The translations under genes were made by a program, and so were the position numbers. Under the pieces are notes generated by a model. That model worked only from the letters and a program-made list of their open reading frames with translations. It was not told the DNA's origin and made no database searches. Below are positions 24,662 to 33,798 of a DNA stretch of 64,000 bases, piece after piece. Numbering within the stretch: the stretch's first letter is position 1; each line of letters begins with the position of its first letter. This DNA comes from Chloroflexi bacterium 54-19 (GTDB lineage Bacteria; Chloroflexota; Chloroflexia; Chloroheliales; Chloroheliaceae): assembly GCA_001898225.1 (NCBI GenBank), contig MKTJ01000055.1:1-64000 (forward strand). Reading direction: 5' to 3'.

Positions 24662-26685
24662 CTTGCCACCGCTACTTCTACATCTACCGGTGTTGTGGGC
24701 GGAAGGGTTCTTACGCTAGAAACCGCGCGCGGTTCTTTCCGACCGGTTTTTGGATACCAGCTTATTACTCCACCGAACAGCAACAGACCGCCTCCCAGCC
24801 AGATCCAGATCACCATCGGGTTTACAAACACAAAGAAACTCACCGAACCATCTTCCCCCAGACTGTTAAAGACCACATACAAATCCTCGCTGGCGGTGCT
24901 GTGGATAGCTACCCCGGTGGTAGGCTGGTTTTCAAAATTAGGGTAGATCCGTTTTTCAGGCAGGATGGTTTCCGGCGTCTTATCCCCGGCCCGGAGGATG
25001 TGTAGCGGAGCCACAATTATCTGAGTGGCCCCCTCCAGACCCTGTCTGGCTCCTGGAAAAGTCAGGGTATAAGAGCCGACTGTTACACTCTCACCCGGTT
25101 TTAAGGCCACTTGCTGGTTCAGTTTGTAAACTGAAGAAGAGACCACCCCTACCGTTATCAAAATTATTCCGAGGTGTACCAGGTAGCCGCCGTAACGCGA
25201 CTGGTAGCGCCAGGGCAGGCGGATAAGGGCCAGCGGCCAGTTTTCAGAAGTCTGCATCCGGCGGACTCTGCCCCCTCGGTAGAATTCGAGGACGATTCCG
25301 GCCACTACAAAGGCGCATACCGCGTAAGCCAGCACAACGGCCGGTTCCCGCATTCCTAAAATTACCAGCACCGTCGCCGCCACTCCACCCGTCGCGACCG
25401 GCCACATCAGATTTCTTAAAAGGGTATCTCTGGAAGCTTTGCGCCAGGGAATAAGCGGACCAAGCCCCATCAGGAAGACCAGGGCCAGAAAAATAGGGCC
25501 GTTGGCCTGGTCGTAAAAGGGTTTGCCTACCGTTGCTTTATTACCTGTAACCGCCTCGCTTACCAGCGGAAAGACTGTCCCCCAGAAGGTTACAAGGGCG
25601 ATGGTTATAAGCAACATATTATTAAACAGAAAGCTCGACTCGCGCGAAAGGAGCGAATCCATGGGCCGTTCGCTTTTGAGGTGAGGAGAGCGCCAGACTA
25701 AAAGCCCCACCGGGACGATCAGGACCAGCCCCAAAAAGAAAAAGAAAAAAGGGCCGATAGCCGACAGGGAGAAAGAGTGGACCGAGGCGATCACGCCACT
25801 GCGGACCAGGAAGGTACCGAAAATCGAGAGGCCAAAACTGAGGATTACCAGCCCCATGGTCCAGATTTTAAGAACTCCACGCCGGTCCTGCACCAGGACC
25901 GAATGCAAAAGCGCCGACATAGCCAGCCAGGGCATAAAAGCCGAGTTCTCCACCGGGTCCCAGCCCCAGTATCCGCCCCAGCCCAGAACGTGATAAGCCC
26001 ACCAGCTACCCAGCAGGTTGCCCAGACTGAGGAATATCCAGGAGGCCAGAATCCAGCGGCGGCTGACTTTGATCCACTCGTTATCCAGTCGTCCACTGAG
26101 CAGGGCGGCCATGGCAAAGGCAAAGGGGATCGAGACGCTCATGTAACCGATAAGTAGCATGGGAGGATGGATCAGCATACCCCAGTCGCGTAAGATCGGG
26201 TTAAGCCCGGCCCCATCGCTGGGGGTGAAGTTAAGCCTTTCAAACGGGGTTGAGACAAAGGCCAGCAGAAATAGAAAGAAGGTTTGGATCGTCATCAGGA
26301 CCGCAATGACATAAGGCAGCAGCGCCTGATGGGTCTGGTGGTAGCGCCGCACCGCAATGGTGGAAAAGACTGCCAGCGTCAGGCTCCAGAAAAGGAGGGA
26401 ACCTTCCTGACCGCCGTAGAAAGCTGCCGCAATATAGTACCAGGGCATATCCAGGCTGGAACGTTCCGCGACATAGCGCAGCCCGAAGTCGTGCGTCAGG
26501 AAAGAAAGGATCAGGGTTAGGGCGGCCACCAGCTCCAGTGCGATTACCAGATAAACTCCGCGCCGGGCGCTGACAACCAGTTCGGCCCGCTGCCACTTTA
26601 CCCCGGCAACAGCGGCTCCCCCACTCCAAACGGCCCCGGCCAGAGCCAGGAGTATCGCAATGGTCCCTATATCGCTCAAGTACAT
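24658..26685 (-). CDS. ccmF: Heme lyase CcmF (CcmF/CycK family)
   Basis: 675 residues with many membrane helices, the usual length. The WWD heme-handling domain is present: GWGGYWGWDPVENSAFMPWL (W242, D243). Also typical are MPWYYIAAAFYGGQEGSLLF and LRDWGMLIHPPMLLIGYMS near the N-terminus (with the heme-ligand His), and YGGYLVHLGIILITVGV later. CcmF accepts heme from holo-CcmE and attaches it to reduced apocytochrome together with CcmH and CcmI. No CcmE, CcmA, CcmB or CcmC gene lies in the window; they must be elsewhere for System I to work. Confidence 0.95.
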   Translation of the reverse strand: MYLSDIGTIAILLALAGAVWSGGAAVAGVKWQRAELVVSARRGVYLVIALELVAALTLILSFLTHDFGLRYVAERSSLDMPWYYIAAAFYGGQEGSLLFWSLTLAVFSTIAVRRYHQTHQALLPYVIAVLMTIQTFFLFLLAFVSTPFERLNFTPSDGAGLNPILRDWGMLIHPPMLLIGYMSVSIPFAFAMAALLSGRLDNEWIKVSRRWILASWIFLSLGNLLGSWWAYHVLGWGGYWGWDPVENSAFMPWLAMSALLHSVLVQDRRGVLKIWTMGLVILSFGLSIFGTFLVRSGVIASVHSFSLSAIGPFFFFFLGLVLIVPVGLLVWRSPHLKSERPMDSLLSRESSFLFNNMLLITIALVTFWGTVFPLVSEAVTGNKATVGKPFYDQANGPIFLALVFLMGLGPLIPWRKASRDTLLRNLMWPVATGGVAATVLVILGMREPAVVLAYAVCAFVVAGIVLEFYRGGRVRRMQTSENWPLALIRLPWRYQSRYGGYLVHLGIILITVGVVSSSVYKLNQQVALKPGESVTVGSYTLTFPGARQGLEGATQIIVAPLHILRAGDKTPETILPEKRIYPNFENQPTTGVAIHSTASEDLYVVFNSLGEDGSVSFFVFVNPMVIWIWLGGGLLLFGGVISWYPKTGRKEPRAVSSVRTLPPTTPVDVEVAVAR

Positions 26686-26878
26686 TTAGTGTCCCCAGCT
26701 TTTTTTTTCTTTTTATTCTTCTTCTTTTTCACTATGGGTTGCGGACTTTTGCCAGTGTCGGTCGAAAGCAGAATGCCTCAGATTTCCGACTGACAGACCG
26801 CCGCGCGGGCCGGACGATCATGGTCTACCTTCAATCTTCGCTCTGCTGTGGGGTTAATATCCGGGTACCTCTCACTTC

Positions 26879-27442
26879 TCACTCATGAACCAGCACTTCC
26901 AGATAATTCCGCAGAATGGGTTCTGTCATGGGGAGCATATATTTGCGCCGGACGGTTCCGTCCGCCCCGATAAACCAGGTCTCCGGAATCCCCGTCGTAC
27001 CGAATTCAATTGAAATTTCCCCGGTTGTATCCGGTCCGTTGGGATAAGTTATGCCGTAGCGTTTCAAGAAGGCGTTTGAGTCTTCTTTGCGGTCCTGATA
27101 GGTCACCCCTAAAAATACAACCCCCTTTGGGGCATACTCCCCGTAGAGCTTTTGCAATACCGGAGCTTCGTCCCGGCAGGGGACGCACCAACTGGCCCAG
27201 AAATTTATAACCAGCGGCCGCCCTTTTACCGCGGCAGGGCTGATCAAATTTTTACCTTCCCACTCATAGCCGTCAAACAACTTTAATTCGAAAGGGGGCG
27301 GCTGGGTGAAGGGCACGCGGGCGTTTTTATTACTCTCCTGATTAAACAGGCGGTAGCCGAGTAAACCCAGCAGCGCAAATACAAATAAGAAAATAAAAAG
27401 CCAGCTAATATTACGATAGGATCTCTTTATCAGGGCTGTCAT
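26879..27442 (-). CDS. CcmG/ResA-type thioredoxin-like protein
   Basis: 187 residues: N-terminal membrane anchor (WLFIFLFVFALLGLLGYRLF), then a TlpA-like domain with the redox motif INFWASWCVPCRDEAP (C86, C89), VVFLGVTYQDRKEDSNAFLK, and the cis-Pro region GTTGIPETWFIGADG. The GIPETF/W element is typical of CcmG/DsbE. It delivers electrons from CcdA to CcmH or the apocytochrome. It is the first gene of the operon; 193 bp separate it from ccmF, with a pyrimidine-rich stretch at 26697-26730. Its promoter carries two BlaI-type operators. Confidence 0.9.
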   Translation of the reverse strand: MTALIKRSYRNISWLFIFLFVFALLGLLGYRLFNQESNKNARVPFTQPPPFELKLFDGYEWEGKNLISPAAVKGRPLVINFWASWCVPCRDEAPVLQKLYGEYAPKGVVFLGVTYQDRKEDSNAFLKRYGITYPNGPDTTGEISIEFGTTGIPETWFIGADGTVRRKYMLPMTEPILRNYLEVLVHE

Positions 27443-27580
27443 CGAATTTCCCGGTCACTCCAGAGTTAAAAGTAAAAGCCCGGCACCCCGTTAGATACCG
27501 GCGAACAGGCAACAGGCCAGGTTTTAAAAAATCGGTTCAAAGAAAATTAACAAATCATGCAATCAGAATTGATAGGGCTG

Positions 27581-27630
27581 ATTCTACCAGCCATTTAGTA
27601 CGAGTGTCAATAGTAAGAGTGCCAGTAGTA
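27581..27630 (-). promoter_or_regulatory. Promoter of the cytochrome c maturation operon with tandem BlaI-type operators (D1, D2)
   Basis: Operator D1 27599-27615 (minus strand TACTATTGACACTCGTA) contains the -35 TTGACA (27605-27610); TAGAAT (27581-27586) follows after 18 bp. Operator D2 27614-27630 (minus strand TACTACTGGCACTCTTA) overlaps D1 by 2 bp, 15 bp centre to centre. In both, the left arm as read on the minus strand is good and the other arm is degenerate. Confidence 0.75.
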
Positions 27631-27703
27631 GGAATTTTAATGTCATTCTTAACATAGCCCTAACCTGTCCCGGCCCGGCCTGGGAATCAGGTAGTGTTAA
27701 CAA

Positions 27704-27767
27704 GAAAGGGTAAGGGAAGGGTAAGGAAAGGGTAAGGGAAGGGTAAGGAAAGAGGAAGGAAAGAGGA
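27704..27767. repeat. Purine-rich tandem repeat
   Basis: Irregular copies of GGGTAAGGGAAG / GGGTAAGGAAAG in a row, about 64 bp, between ccmG-like promoter and the M23 gene's end. No coding role; a slippage-prone spacer. Confidence 0.7.
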
Positions 27768-27790
27768 CGAGTTATGCGAAACCAGTTATT

Positions 27791-29536
27791 CTATCTGGAC
27801 AGATCTTCATTGAGAAAATTTCGAGGGTCGGAAATCAACCCGTTCACGCGGACTTCCCAGTGGAGGTGGGGGCCGGTAGAACGTCCGGTACTGCCGACCA
27901 GCCCCACACTTTCACCGCCCTGCAAGGTTTGACCCACCTTTACGTCTATCTGGCTCATGTGAAAATAGTAGCTGGTTACACCCAGACCGTGGTCAACCGC
28001 CACACTCAGACCGCGCGCCTTGAGAGAGCCGGTAAAAATGACTTTGCCGGGTGCTGCCACTTGCACGTTTGCCCCGGCGGTCTCACTGTTTGGGGCCATA
28101 TCGATCCCTTCATGCAGGTAAAGGGTGTCCGTTTTGCCGTTAAAGGTTCGCTGCTGGGCAAAGTTGGTAACCTGGGTCCAGGGAACTTTAAGCGGCCACT
28201 GCCAGATCCCCTGCCACAAACAGGTTGGCGAAAACGTAGAATAGGCAGCGTTGAGCTGGGCGTTATCATAGTCATCGGCGCTGCGGTCGGCCAGGGTCGA
28301 AAGGTCACCCGCAAGATCCAGGTCTTGGCTACCATAATCGCGGGAATTTACCCTGATATTACGGGTAATGGTCCGGGCGATGCCCTGCCTGTCGATAAAA
28401 GCCAGCGTCAGGGGGTAAGTCCCCGGATTTAACGATGGTTCAATTGCCTGCAGCGCTTTGTAGCTTATTGCAGGCGAAGAATCTTTTTTAAGCGGGCTAA
28501 ATTTTAGGGTTGAAGCGGCAAACTTTCCCTGCAAGTCTACGGGTGGCTCGCTGGAAGCGGCTGACCCTTGATCTACCAATTCTACCGAAAGAATTTGTCC
28601 CTGGTTGAGCGCGAGTGGATTGTCCGGAATATTGATCTCAAGACCAAACTTCGCTGGGGCGGGCCATCCCTGTGCGGCTATCAGTAAGTCGCCGCTATTG
28701 CTATAAGCTATTTTTCTGGTGGCGGTGTTGTATTCTAACCGCCCGCGTTCAAAGTATTGAACGGTCAGGCCAGCCTGTTCCTGCGCCTGGCTGATCGGGT
28801 AGCCCAGAAACTTGAGTAATTTGTTTTCTTCCCAGAAAGTCTTAAAAGGGTTTGCCAGAGTGTGTTGGGTCTGGGGAAAGTAACTCGTGTCCGGAGAGGC
28901 ATCATCGGCTGACACCGGCCGGAAAGCCGGGGTGGCCGGAGATAGATTCTGGGCCTGCGCCAGTTGCTGCCCCAGAAAACCAAGCTGGACCTCACCGCTT
29001 TGGCCGGCCAACTCCGGGTGGTATTCGAGCAGGGCCTGTTCAAACAACTGGACCTCTTTACCGTTTTGCTGGAAGATTTCGCTGAGGGGGTTGCCAAAGA
29101 CACCTGCGGCCCCATATTTTAGCCAGTAGGCCAGGAAGGGATTTTTAATAAAATGGCCGGTTTCACCGACATACACTGTGTCCGAGTTTACAGCCAACGC
29201 CGCAAACGACAACGCCTGAGTCGGTGGAACAGGTGTACCCGGTGTGAGGCTCGGTGGCCCCGCAGGCGTAGCTGACGATTCATGGGCGACCGGATCTGGA
29301 ATTTGACTGACCGGCGGCTGACCGGTAGGCCCGGAAGGGGTGGTACCGGTCGCCGGAAAACCCGGTCTGCCGGTCGTGGAACTGCCGGTAGGGGTGGACA
29401 GCGGCAGCACGCTAACAGGCGGAGTGGCTCCGGCGGTGTTTTGGCTGGCACTACTCCCACAGGCAAGTAAGGCCAGCGGGAGTAGTACAGTTACCACCAG
29501 GAGGGTTGAGGGTTTTGCAATGGACCGGGTTTTCAA
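27791..29536 (-). CDS. M23-family metallopeptidase lipoprotein
   Basis: 581 residues from TTG 29536 with AAGGAAA upstream. A lipobox LALLAC (signal peptide about 1-26) makes it a lipoprotein. A Pro/Thr/Gly linker is followed by two related modules with HFIKNPFLAYWLKYGAAGVF, QLFEQALLEYHPEL and, later, TVQYFERGRLEYNTATRKI, and then a beta-rich part. The C-terminal M23 domain keeps its zinc and catalytic residues: H475 and D479 in HEGIDM, and HLHW with H557/H559. It probably cleaves peptidoglycan cross-bridges at the cell surface. Its promoter at 29593-29621 has the -10 within a BlaI-type operator, so it belongs to the proposed regulon. Confidence 0.85.
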   Translation of the reverse strand: MKTRSIAKPSTLLVVTVLLPLALLACGSSASQNTAGATPPVSVLPLSTPTGSSTTGRPGFPATGTTPSGPTGQPPVSQIPDPVAHESSATPAGPPSLTPGTPVPPTQALSFAALAVNSDTVYVGETGHFIKNPFLAYWLKYGAAGVFGNPLSEIFQQNGKEVQLFEQALLEYHPELAGQSGEVQLGFLGQQLAQAQNLSPATPAFRPVSADDASPDTSYFPQTQHTLANPFKTFWEENKLLKFLGYPISQAQEQAGLTVQYFERGRLEYNTATRKIAYSNSGDLLIAAQGWPAPAKFGLEINIPDNPLALNQGQILSVELVDQGSAASSEPPVDLQGKFAASTLKFSPLKKDSSPAISYKALQAIEPSLNPGTYPLTLAFIDRQGIARTITRNIRVNSRDYGSQDLDLAGDLSTLADRSADDYDNAQLNAAYSTFSPTCLWQGIWQWPLKVPWTQVTNFAQQRTFNGKTDTLYLHEGIDMAPNSETAGANVQVAAPGKVIFTGSLKARGLSVAVDHGLGVTSYYFHMSQIDVKVGQTLQGGESVGLVGSTGRSTGPHLHWEVRVNGLISDPRNFLNEDLSR

Positions 29537-29581
29537 ATAGTAAATTTCCTTGTAATTCTGGGTAAGCCTGTCATATACGGC

Positions 29582-29621
29582 TACTATCGGCTATAGTACC
29601 AAGTTTTGGTTTACGGCTCAA
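29582..29621 (-). promoter_or_regulatory. Promoter with BlaI-type operator E over the -10
   Basis: Minus strand: TTGAGC (29616-29621), 17-bp spacer, TACTAT (29593-29598). That -10 is the left arm of the operator TACTATAGCCGATAGTA (29582-29598). It lies 46 bp before the M23 peptidase start. Confidence 0.75.
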
Positions 29622-29947
29622 CTCCTTTTCTTTAAAGAAAGGTTAGGGTTCTACCACCTCTTCTCTTCCTTCCGGTCATACACTTCCGACCCTGAAAGAC
29701 CGGCTGGCCCCGGCTACGAGCTTTTCCTGATCTCCCGGCTTTCTAAATCACTTGGAGCCACTCTTTAGGATCTTTTAGCCAGCCTGTTTTCAAACCTGGT
29801 TTCCCGTCGCCTCTTTATTTTCAGAAGGTAAGGTGGCCTACCGGTCTGCCCTGTCCAAAGCTGCCGGTTCAGGCGGTTCAAGGTTTACATTTAACCGGCT
29901 TCCAAAAGAATCTAAAACCTTTCAGGGATAATAGGGACCATTTATCC
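29622..29947. other. Intergenic region, nothing recognised
   Basis: Between the divergent promoters E and F. No frame, hairpin or operator seen. Confidence 0.5.
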
Positions 29948-29987
29948 TTGTAATTCATTGTCCTTTGCAGTACTATCCATGATAGTT
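29948..29987 (+). promoter_or_regulatory. Promoter with BlaI-type operator F over the -10
   Basis: TTGTAA (29948-29953), 17-bp spacer, TACTAT (29971-29976), which opens the operator TACTATCCATGATAGTT (29971-29987). Same arrangement as promoter E. It faces the NiCoT pseudogene, leaving a leader of about 190 nt. Confidence 0.7.
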
Positions 29988-30179
29988 GCAAATGTTTGCA
30001 TCTGGGTTTGATTGTAAATGCAGCATGTCCTCAATTTTTGTAAATTTAGGCCTGCCTTTTTAAATTGTTTGTGCGACCGGCCAACCAAACGTCAGTAATG
30101 GGCGGAATCTCAGACCTTCAAAATATTGACAGGGCCGTCCTGTCGGATTGCCAATCTCACTCTTTTAGGAGAAATAGGA

Positions 30180-31240
30180 ATGCGGGGTTTAATCAGCCAT
30201 ATTTTTAATGATCGGTCCCCTCTGGTTAAGGGAAAGATAATTGGCATTCTGGCGGTGCTGACAGCTTTCAATCTGGGTCTGTGATTTCTAACTGTTGCAA
30301 TCTCGACCCAGTATGCCGTGGTGCTGGGGATCGGGTTATTAGCTTACACTTTTGGGATGCGGCACGGGGTAGATGCCGATCATATTGCGGCTATTGATAA
30401 TGTGACCCGTAAGCTGATGCAAGAAGGAAAGAAACCGGTAGCGGTCGGTTTCTTTTTCTCGCTCGGACATTCCACGGTGGTGTTTTTGTTAAGTTTTATT
30501 CTGGCCTCACCTCGGCGGTGCTTACCGACAGTATGCCTGGTTTAAAAGAGATTGGCGGGTTGATCGGCACCAGTGTTTCGGCAATTTTTCTATACCTGAT
30601 CGGTTTAATAAATTTGCTGGTCCTGGTAGACATTTACCGCATGTTCCGCCGGGTAACCTGCCAGGGCAGTTACAGAGAAGAGACCCTGGAGACGTTCCTG
30701 GCTCAACGCGGGCTGATGAACCGCTTTTTTGGCCCACTGGTCAGGGTCATTGATACCAGTTGGAAGATGTACCCACTCGGGTTTCTATTCGGGCTTGGTT
30801 TTGATACAGCCACGGAAGTTGCGTTGCTCGGTATTTCCGCTACGACTGCCGGTAATGGTATTCCAATTTATATTGTCCTGATCTTCCCCTTGTTATTTGC
30901 CGCTGGTATGAGCCTGGTGGATACGATTGACTCGATTATTATGCTGGGTGCTTACGGGTGGGCCTTTGTTAAACCCGTTCGCAAGTTATATTACAATTTG
31001 AATATAACTCTGGTTTCGGTTCTGGTTGCTCTGGTGGTTGGGACCATCGAATTGCTGAGTATTGTGTCGGATAAACTGGCCTTGAAAGGCGGTTTGTGGG
31101 ATCTGGTCGAGAATATTAATTTTGAAACTCTTGGGGTAATTATCGTGGCTATCTTTGTAGTAAGCTGGCTACTCTCGACAATTGTCTATAAGATCAAGAA
31201 ATACGATGATATTGAAGTAGAGTCGCTCAGTAACGGTTAA
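30180..31240 (+). pseudogene. NiCoT-family nickel/cobalt transporter, broken by a stop and a frameshift
   Basis: From ATG 30180 (AGGAG 10 nt before) the frame meets TGA at 30282-30284 and continues without a shift into RHGVDADHIAAIDNVTRK and FSLGHSTVVFLLSFILA. Near 30510-30540 it shifts to a frame with LGFDTATEVALLGISAT and GMSLVDTIDSIIMLGAYGW. All four NiCoT signatures (RHxxDADHI, FxxGHSTVV, LGxDTATE, GMxxxDTxD) are thus present, but over two frames with one nonsense codon. The uptake permease for Ni or Co would be non-functional unless the lesions are errors. Operator F is in the promoter. Confidence 0.8.
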
Positions 31241-31838
31241 GAAACCCTGTAGGACCGGACCGGTGCAAACGGTTTTAACAGGCCCGTCTGCCTGAATAGA
31301 GAGTCGAGCGAGAACCGGCCAGCTCGCTTCCAGACTTTATCTCCTATCTATCGGTTTTGTTACCCCCTAATACTTTTATTATTTCCCCTGAGTTCTACCG
31401 AAATTTTAAGAGCGGAACCGACCTGCCTGACCCTCTAAAATGAGTTTAGCCTGCCTGGTTCAAGGGGGTCAGGGTCTGCTGAGAGGGTTGGGTTTGAAAC
31501 CGGGGAAACTTCCCCTAGTAAAGCTCAAGAACCGTTGGGTTCAGGACCCGGTTTTAAAACGGTGGCCGGTTGGGCTGCGTAGCATTTTCCACTCTATCTT
31601 TTATCCTGGAGTTGTGCTACTAACGTAAATAGTGCGAACTAATACGTGAAATCGGTTTTTAAGAATTTTTACAAAGGCCGCGCAAATCGAGTTGTTTCGC
31701 CAATCGGCAAAGCGTTCAGTCTTTAACTTTCGCGAGTTCCCTCAAAGAAAATCTAAGAAAATACTAAAAGCGCTCCACCTCAACAAACCACCTTTTGGTT
31801 TTGGTGGATGGTAGTGGTAGTGGTGGTCAGGAGAATTT
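31241..31838. other. Intergenic region with a weak BlaI-type operator
   Basis: Contains only operator G at 31618-31634. A short plus-strand frame at 31440-31628 has no start signal or family look. Confidence 0.5.
31618..31634 (+). promoter_or_regulatory. Degenerate BlaI-type operator G
   Basis: TACTAACGTAAATAGTG: arms TACTA / TAGTG kept, centre diverged, followed by CGAACTAAT like the CGAA flank of other copies. It lies about 200 bp before the TPR pseudogene, whose decay it may share. Confidence 0.45.
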
Positions 31839-33165
31839 ATGCGGGAGTTTTTTAGACGCTTTAGAAGGGGAGTGGCGCTGGTAGGGGTAATAGTGGCAAC
31901 CCTGGTTGCTCTTTTGATAACTTTTGCCTCCTGCTTCCCCGGCCACTCCCGGGACGACGCTTGGGGAGCTTTTTGGCAACACCAACCGGGTCGCTCCGCC
32001 CAGGGTGGGCAGCACGAATCTGACTGATCAGCAAATTGCTGCTTATCAGGAAAAGGTCCGGGCCAACCCCAATAACACGGCGGACCAGGCCAAATTAGGT
32101 CTGACTTATTTACAAAAGGCCCGTGAGGTGGGTGAACCCAACTTACTATAACAAGGCCGAGGCTGTTTTTAATAAAACCCTGGGGCTTGATCCCAAAAAT
32201 GTTGAAGCAATGGGTGGGATGGATTCTCTTTATCTATCCCGTCACCAGTTTGCCAAAGGGCTGGAGTACGGCCAACAGGCCCTGGCCCTAAAACAGACGA
32301 GCTATAATTATTGAGTTATTGCCGATGGTCTGGTTGAATTAGGCCGCTATGATGAAGCAACCGCTACCTTTCAGAAAATGGTAAACCTGAGACCGGACCT
32401 GAGTTCTTACTCGCGGGTTTCATATATCAGGGAGCTTTACGGGGAATACGAAAGCACTATCGAAGCCATGAATGAGGCCGTTGATGCCGGTGCGCCAAAG
32501 ACGGAAAGCCAAGCCCATGTTACTTACCAGTTGGGTAATCTGTATTTCAACCGGGGCGAACTAAACCAGGCTGAAATGATTTACACCGAAGTGGTGACGA
32601 TGTTCCCGGACTACTTCTATGCCCAGATCGGCCTGGCTAAAGTCCAGGCGGCCAGAGGTAATCCTGCTAAAGCGATTGAGGTTTATTCAAAAGTTACCCA
32701 GCGAATGCCGTTACCGGAATTTATTATCAAGTTAAGTGATTTGTATACCTTGACCAACCAAACCGAGCAGGCCAAAAAGCAGTATGACCTGGTGCGGGCC
32801 ATCCAGAAGATTTACCGCGAGAATGGTGTAAACACCGATATGGAAATGGCCCTCTTTGAAGCCAACCATGACAACGACCTGCCTCAGGCGCTCCTGAGAG
32901 CCCGCCAGGAGTTTGCCGCCCGGCCCAGTATCAAGGCCGCCGATGAACTGACCGGCGATTACCGGCTGTTAGTGATGCGGTCCAGCAGGTTCTCAGGCTG
33001 GGTACTCTGGACCGACTGGTGTTCTTTCACGCCGATATGATTGCTGTAAAAATGGGTCAAAAGGATCAGGCCCGTCAGTTCTTGCAAAAAGCGCTAGTCA
33101 AACCGAACTTTTCTTTCCTGCACGCGGCGGAAGCCCGGACTACCCTGGCCGGTCTGGGAAACTGA
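31839..33165 (+). pseudogene. Anchored TPR-repeat protein, multiply frameshifted
   Basis: From ATG 31839 a basic N-terminus and a membrane helix (GVALVGVIVATLVALLITFA) are followed by frame changes near 31990 and 32130, an in-frame TGA at 32312, and a change near 32980. Joined, the frames give a tetratricopeptide protein: YNKAEAVFNKTLGLDPKN, YDEATATFQKMVNLRPDL, YQLGNLYFNRGELNQAEMIY, GNPAKAIEVYSKVTQRMP, and the end GQKDQARQFLQKALVKPN, stop TGA 33163-33165. Anchored TPR proteins often serve cytochrome c maturation (the CcmI/CcmH C-terminal part), which would suit this locus, but that is inference. Confidence 0.7.
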
Positions 33166-33510
33166 ATGGCTCTCAGCCCTTTAATAGCTTTTTAAGCCCG
33201 GGCGGTCCACCTTTTTACTCGCTTGAAGCTTTGTCGTGTGCGCTGTAAGACCCCTGGCTTTAGCTTATTTTTTCACGGCCCTCTCTATCTCGAAGCTCCC
33301 ATCAGCCACAAACAGCCTTTAACTTAAGGCGCAGCCCCGCCTCCTTTATATTGGGGAAGCTTGCCGCCACCCCCTCTACCGCTATCCTGCTTTCAACCGG
33401 CAGCTTGCCTATCCCTGGAATACAGCTGCTTAGGTCACCGGGCTTTTTAATGACTCTCTTCTAGAGAAGTCAGATTTGAATTCCTTTCAAGTCTCTGGTC
33501 CCTATATTGC
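33166..33510. other. Intergenic region, nothing recognised
   Basis: No frame, operator or clear terminator seen between the TPR pseudogene and operator H. Confidence 0.5.
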
Positions 33511-33527
33511 TACTACATCCAGTAGTA
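33511..33527 (+). promoter_or_regulatory. BlaI-type operator H
   Basis: TACTACATCCAGTAGTA: arms TACTAC / GTAGTA nearly perfect. It lies 92 bp upstream of operator I (start to start). No clear promoter is around it, so it may act as an auxiliary site for the DUF305 promoter. Confidence 0.7.
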
Positions 33528-33602
33528 CAAGTCTTTTAGTTGGGACAAGTACTTGATTGACCGGCCCGCTTATTTGATTATACGACCCTTTTTTTACCTC
33601 TC

Positions 33603-33636
33603 TACTATTGACTATAGTACGATATATAAGTATAAT
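33603..33636 (+). promoter_or_regulatory. DUF305 promoter with BlaI-type operator I over the -35
   Basis: Operator TACTATTGACTATAGTA (33603-33619) contains TTGACT (33608-33613); a perfect TATAAT (33631-33636) follows after 17 bp. This is the clearest promoter of the set. Confidence 0.85.
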
Positions 33637-33656
33637 CGCCGCGTTGTCGGAAGGAA

Positions 33657-33728
33657 ATGATCGCTCAAATTCGTGACAAATTGTCTTCGCCCGGCTTTCG
33701 CTTTGAATTTTCAGACTGCTTTGAATGA
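33657..33728 (+). CDS. Possible 23-residue leader peptide
   Basis: ATG 33657 follows GGAAGGAA and opens a 23-codon frame (MIAQIRDKLSS...) ending TGA 33726-33728, about 20 nt after the -10 and 70 nt before the DUF305 start. The good Shine-Dalgarno is the main support. It could be a translational leader or chance. Confidence 0.35.
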   Translation: MIAQIRDKLSSPGFRFEFSDCFE

Positions 33729-33798
33729 ATTATTTGCAGCCAGAATAATCGGGATAGGTGAAGGTTTTATAAAAGGAAGTTTAGGAGAAGGGAAGAAT

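Noticed and set aside
27704-27767. CRISPR-like array
   Set aside because: The repeats are contiguous, about 12 bp and irregular, with no spacers; a simple purine-rich tandem repeat.
30126-30131. TTGACA as -35 of a second NiCoT promoter
   Set aside because: No -10 at 16-19 bp; the promoter at 29948-29976 fits better.
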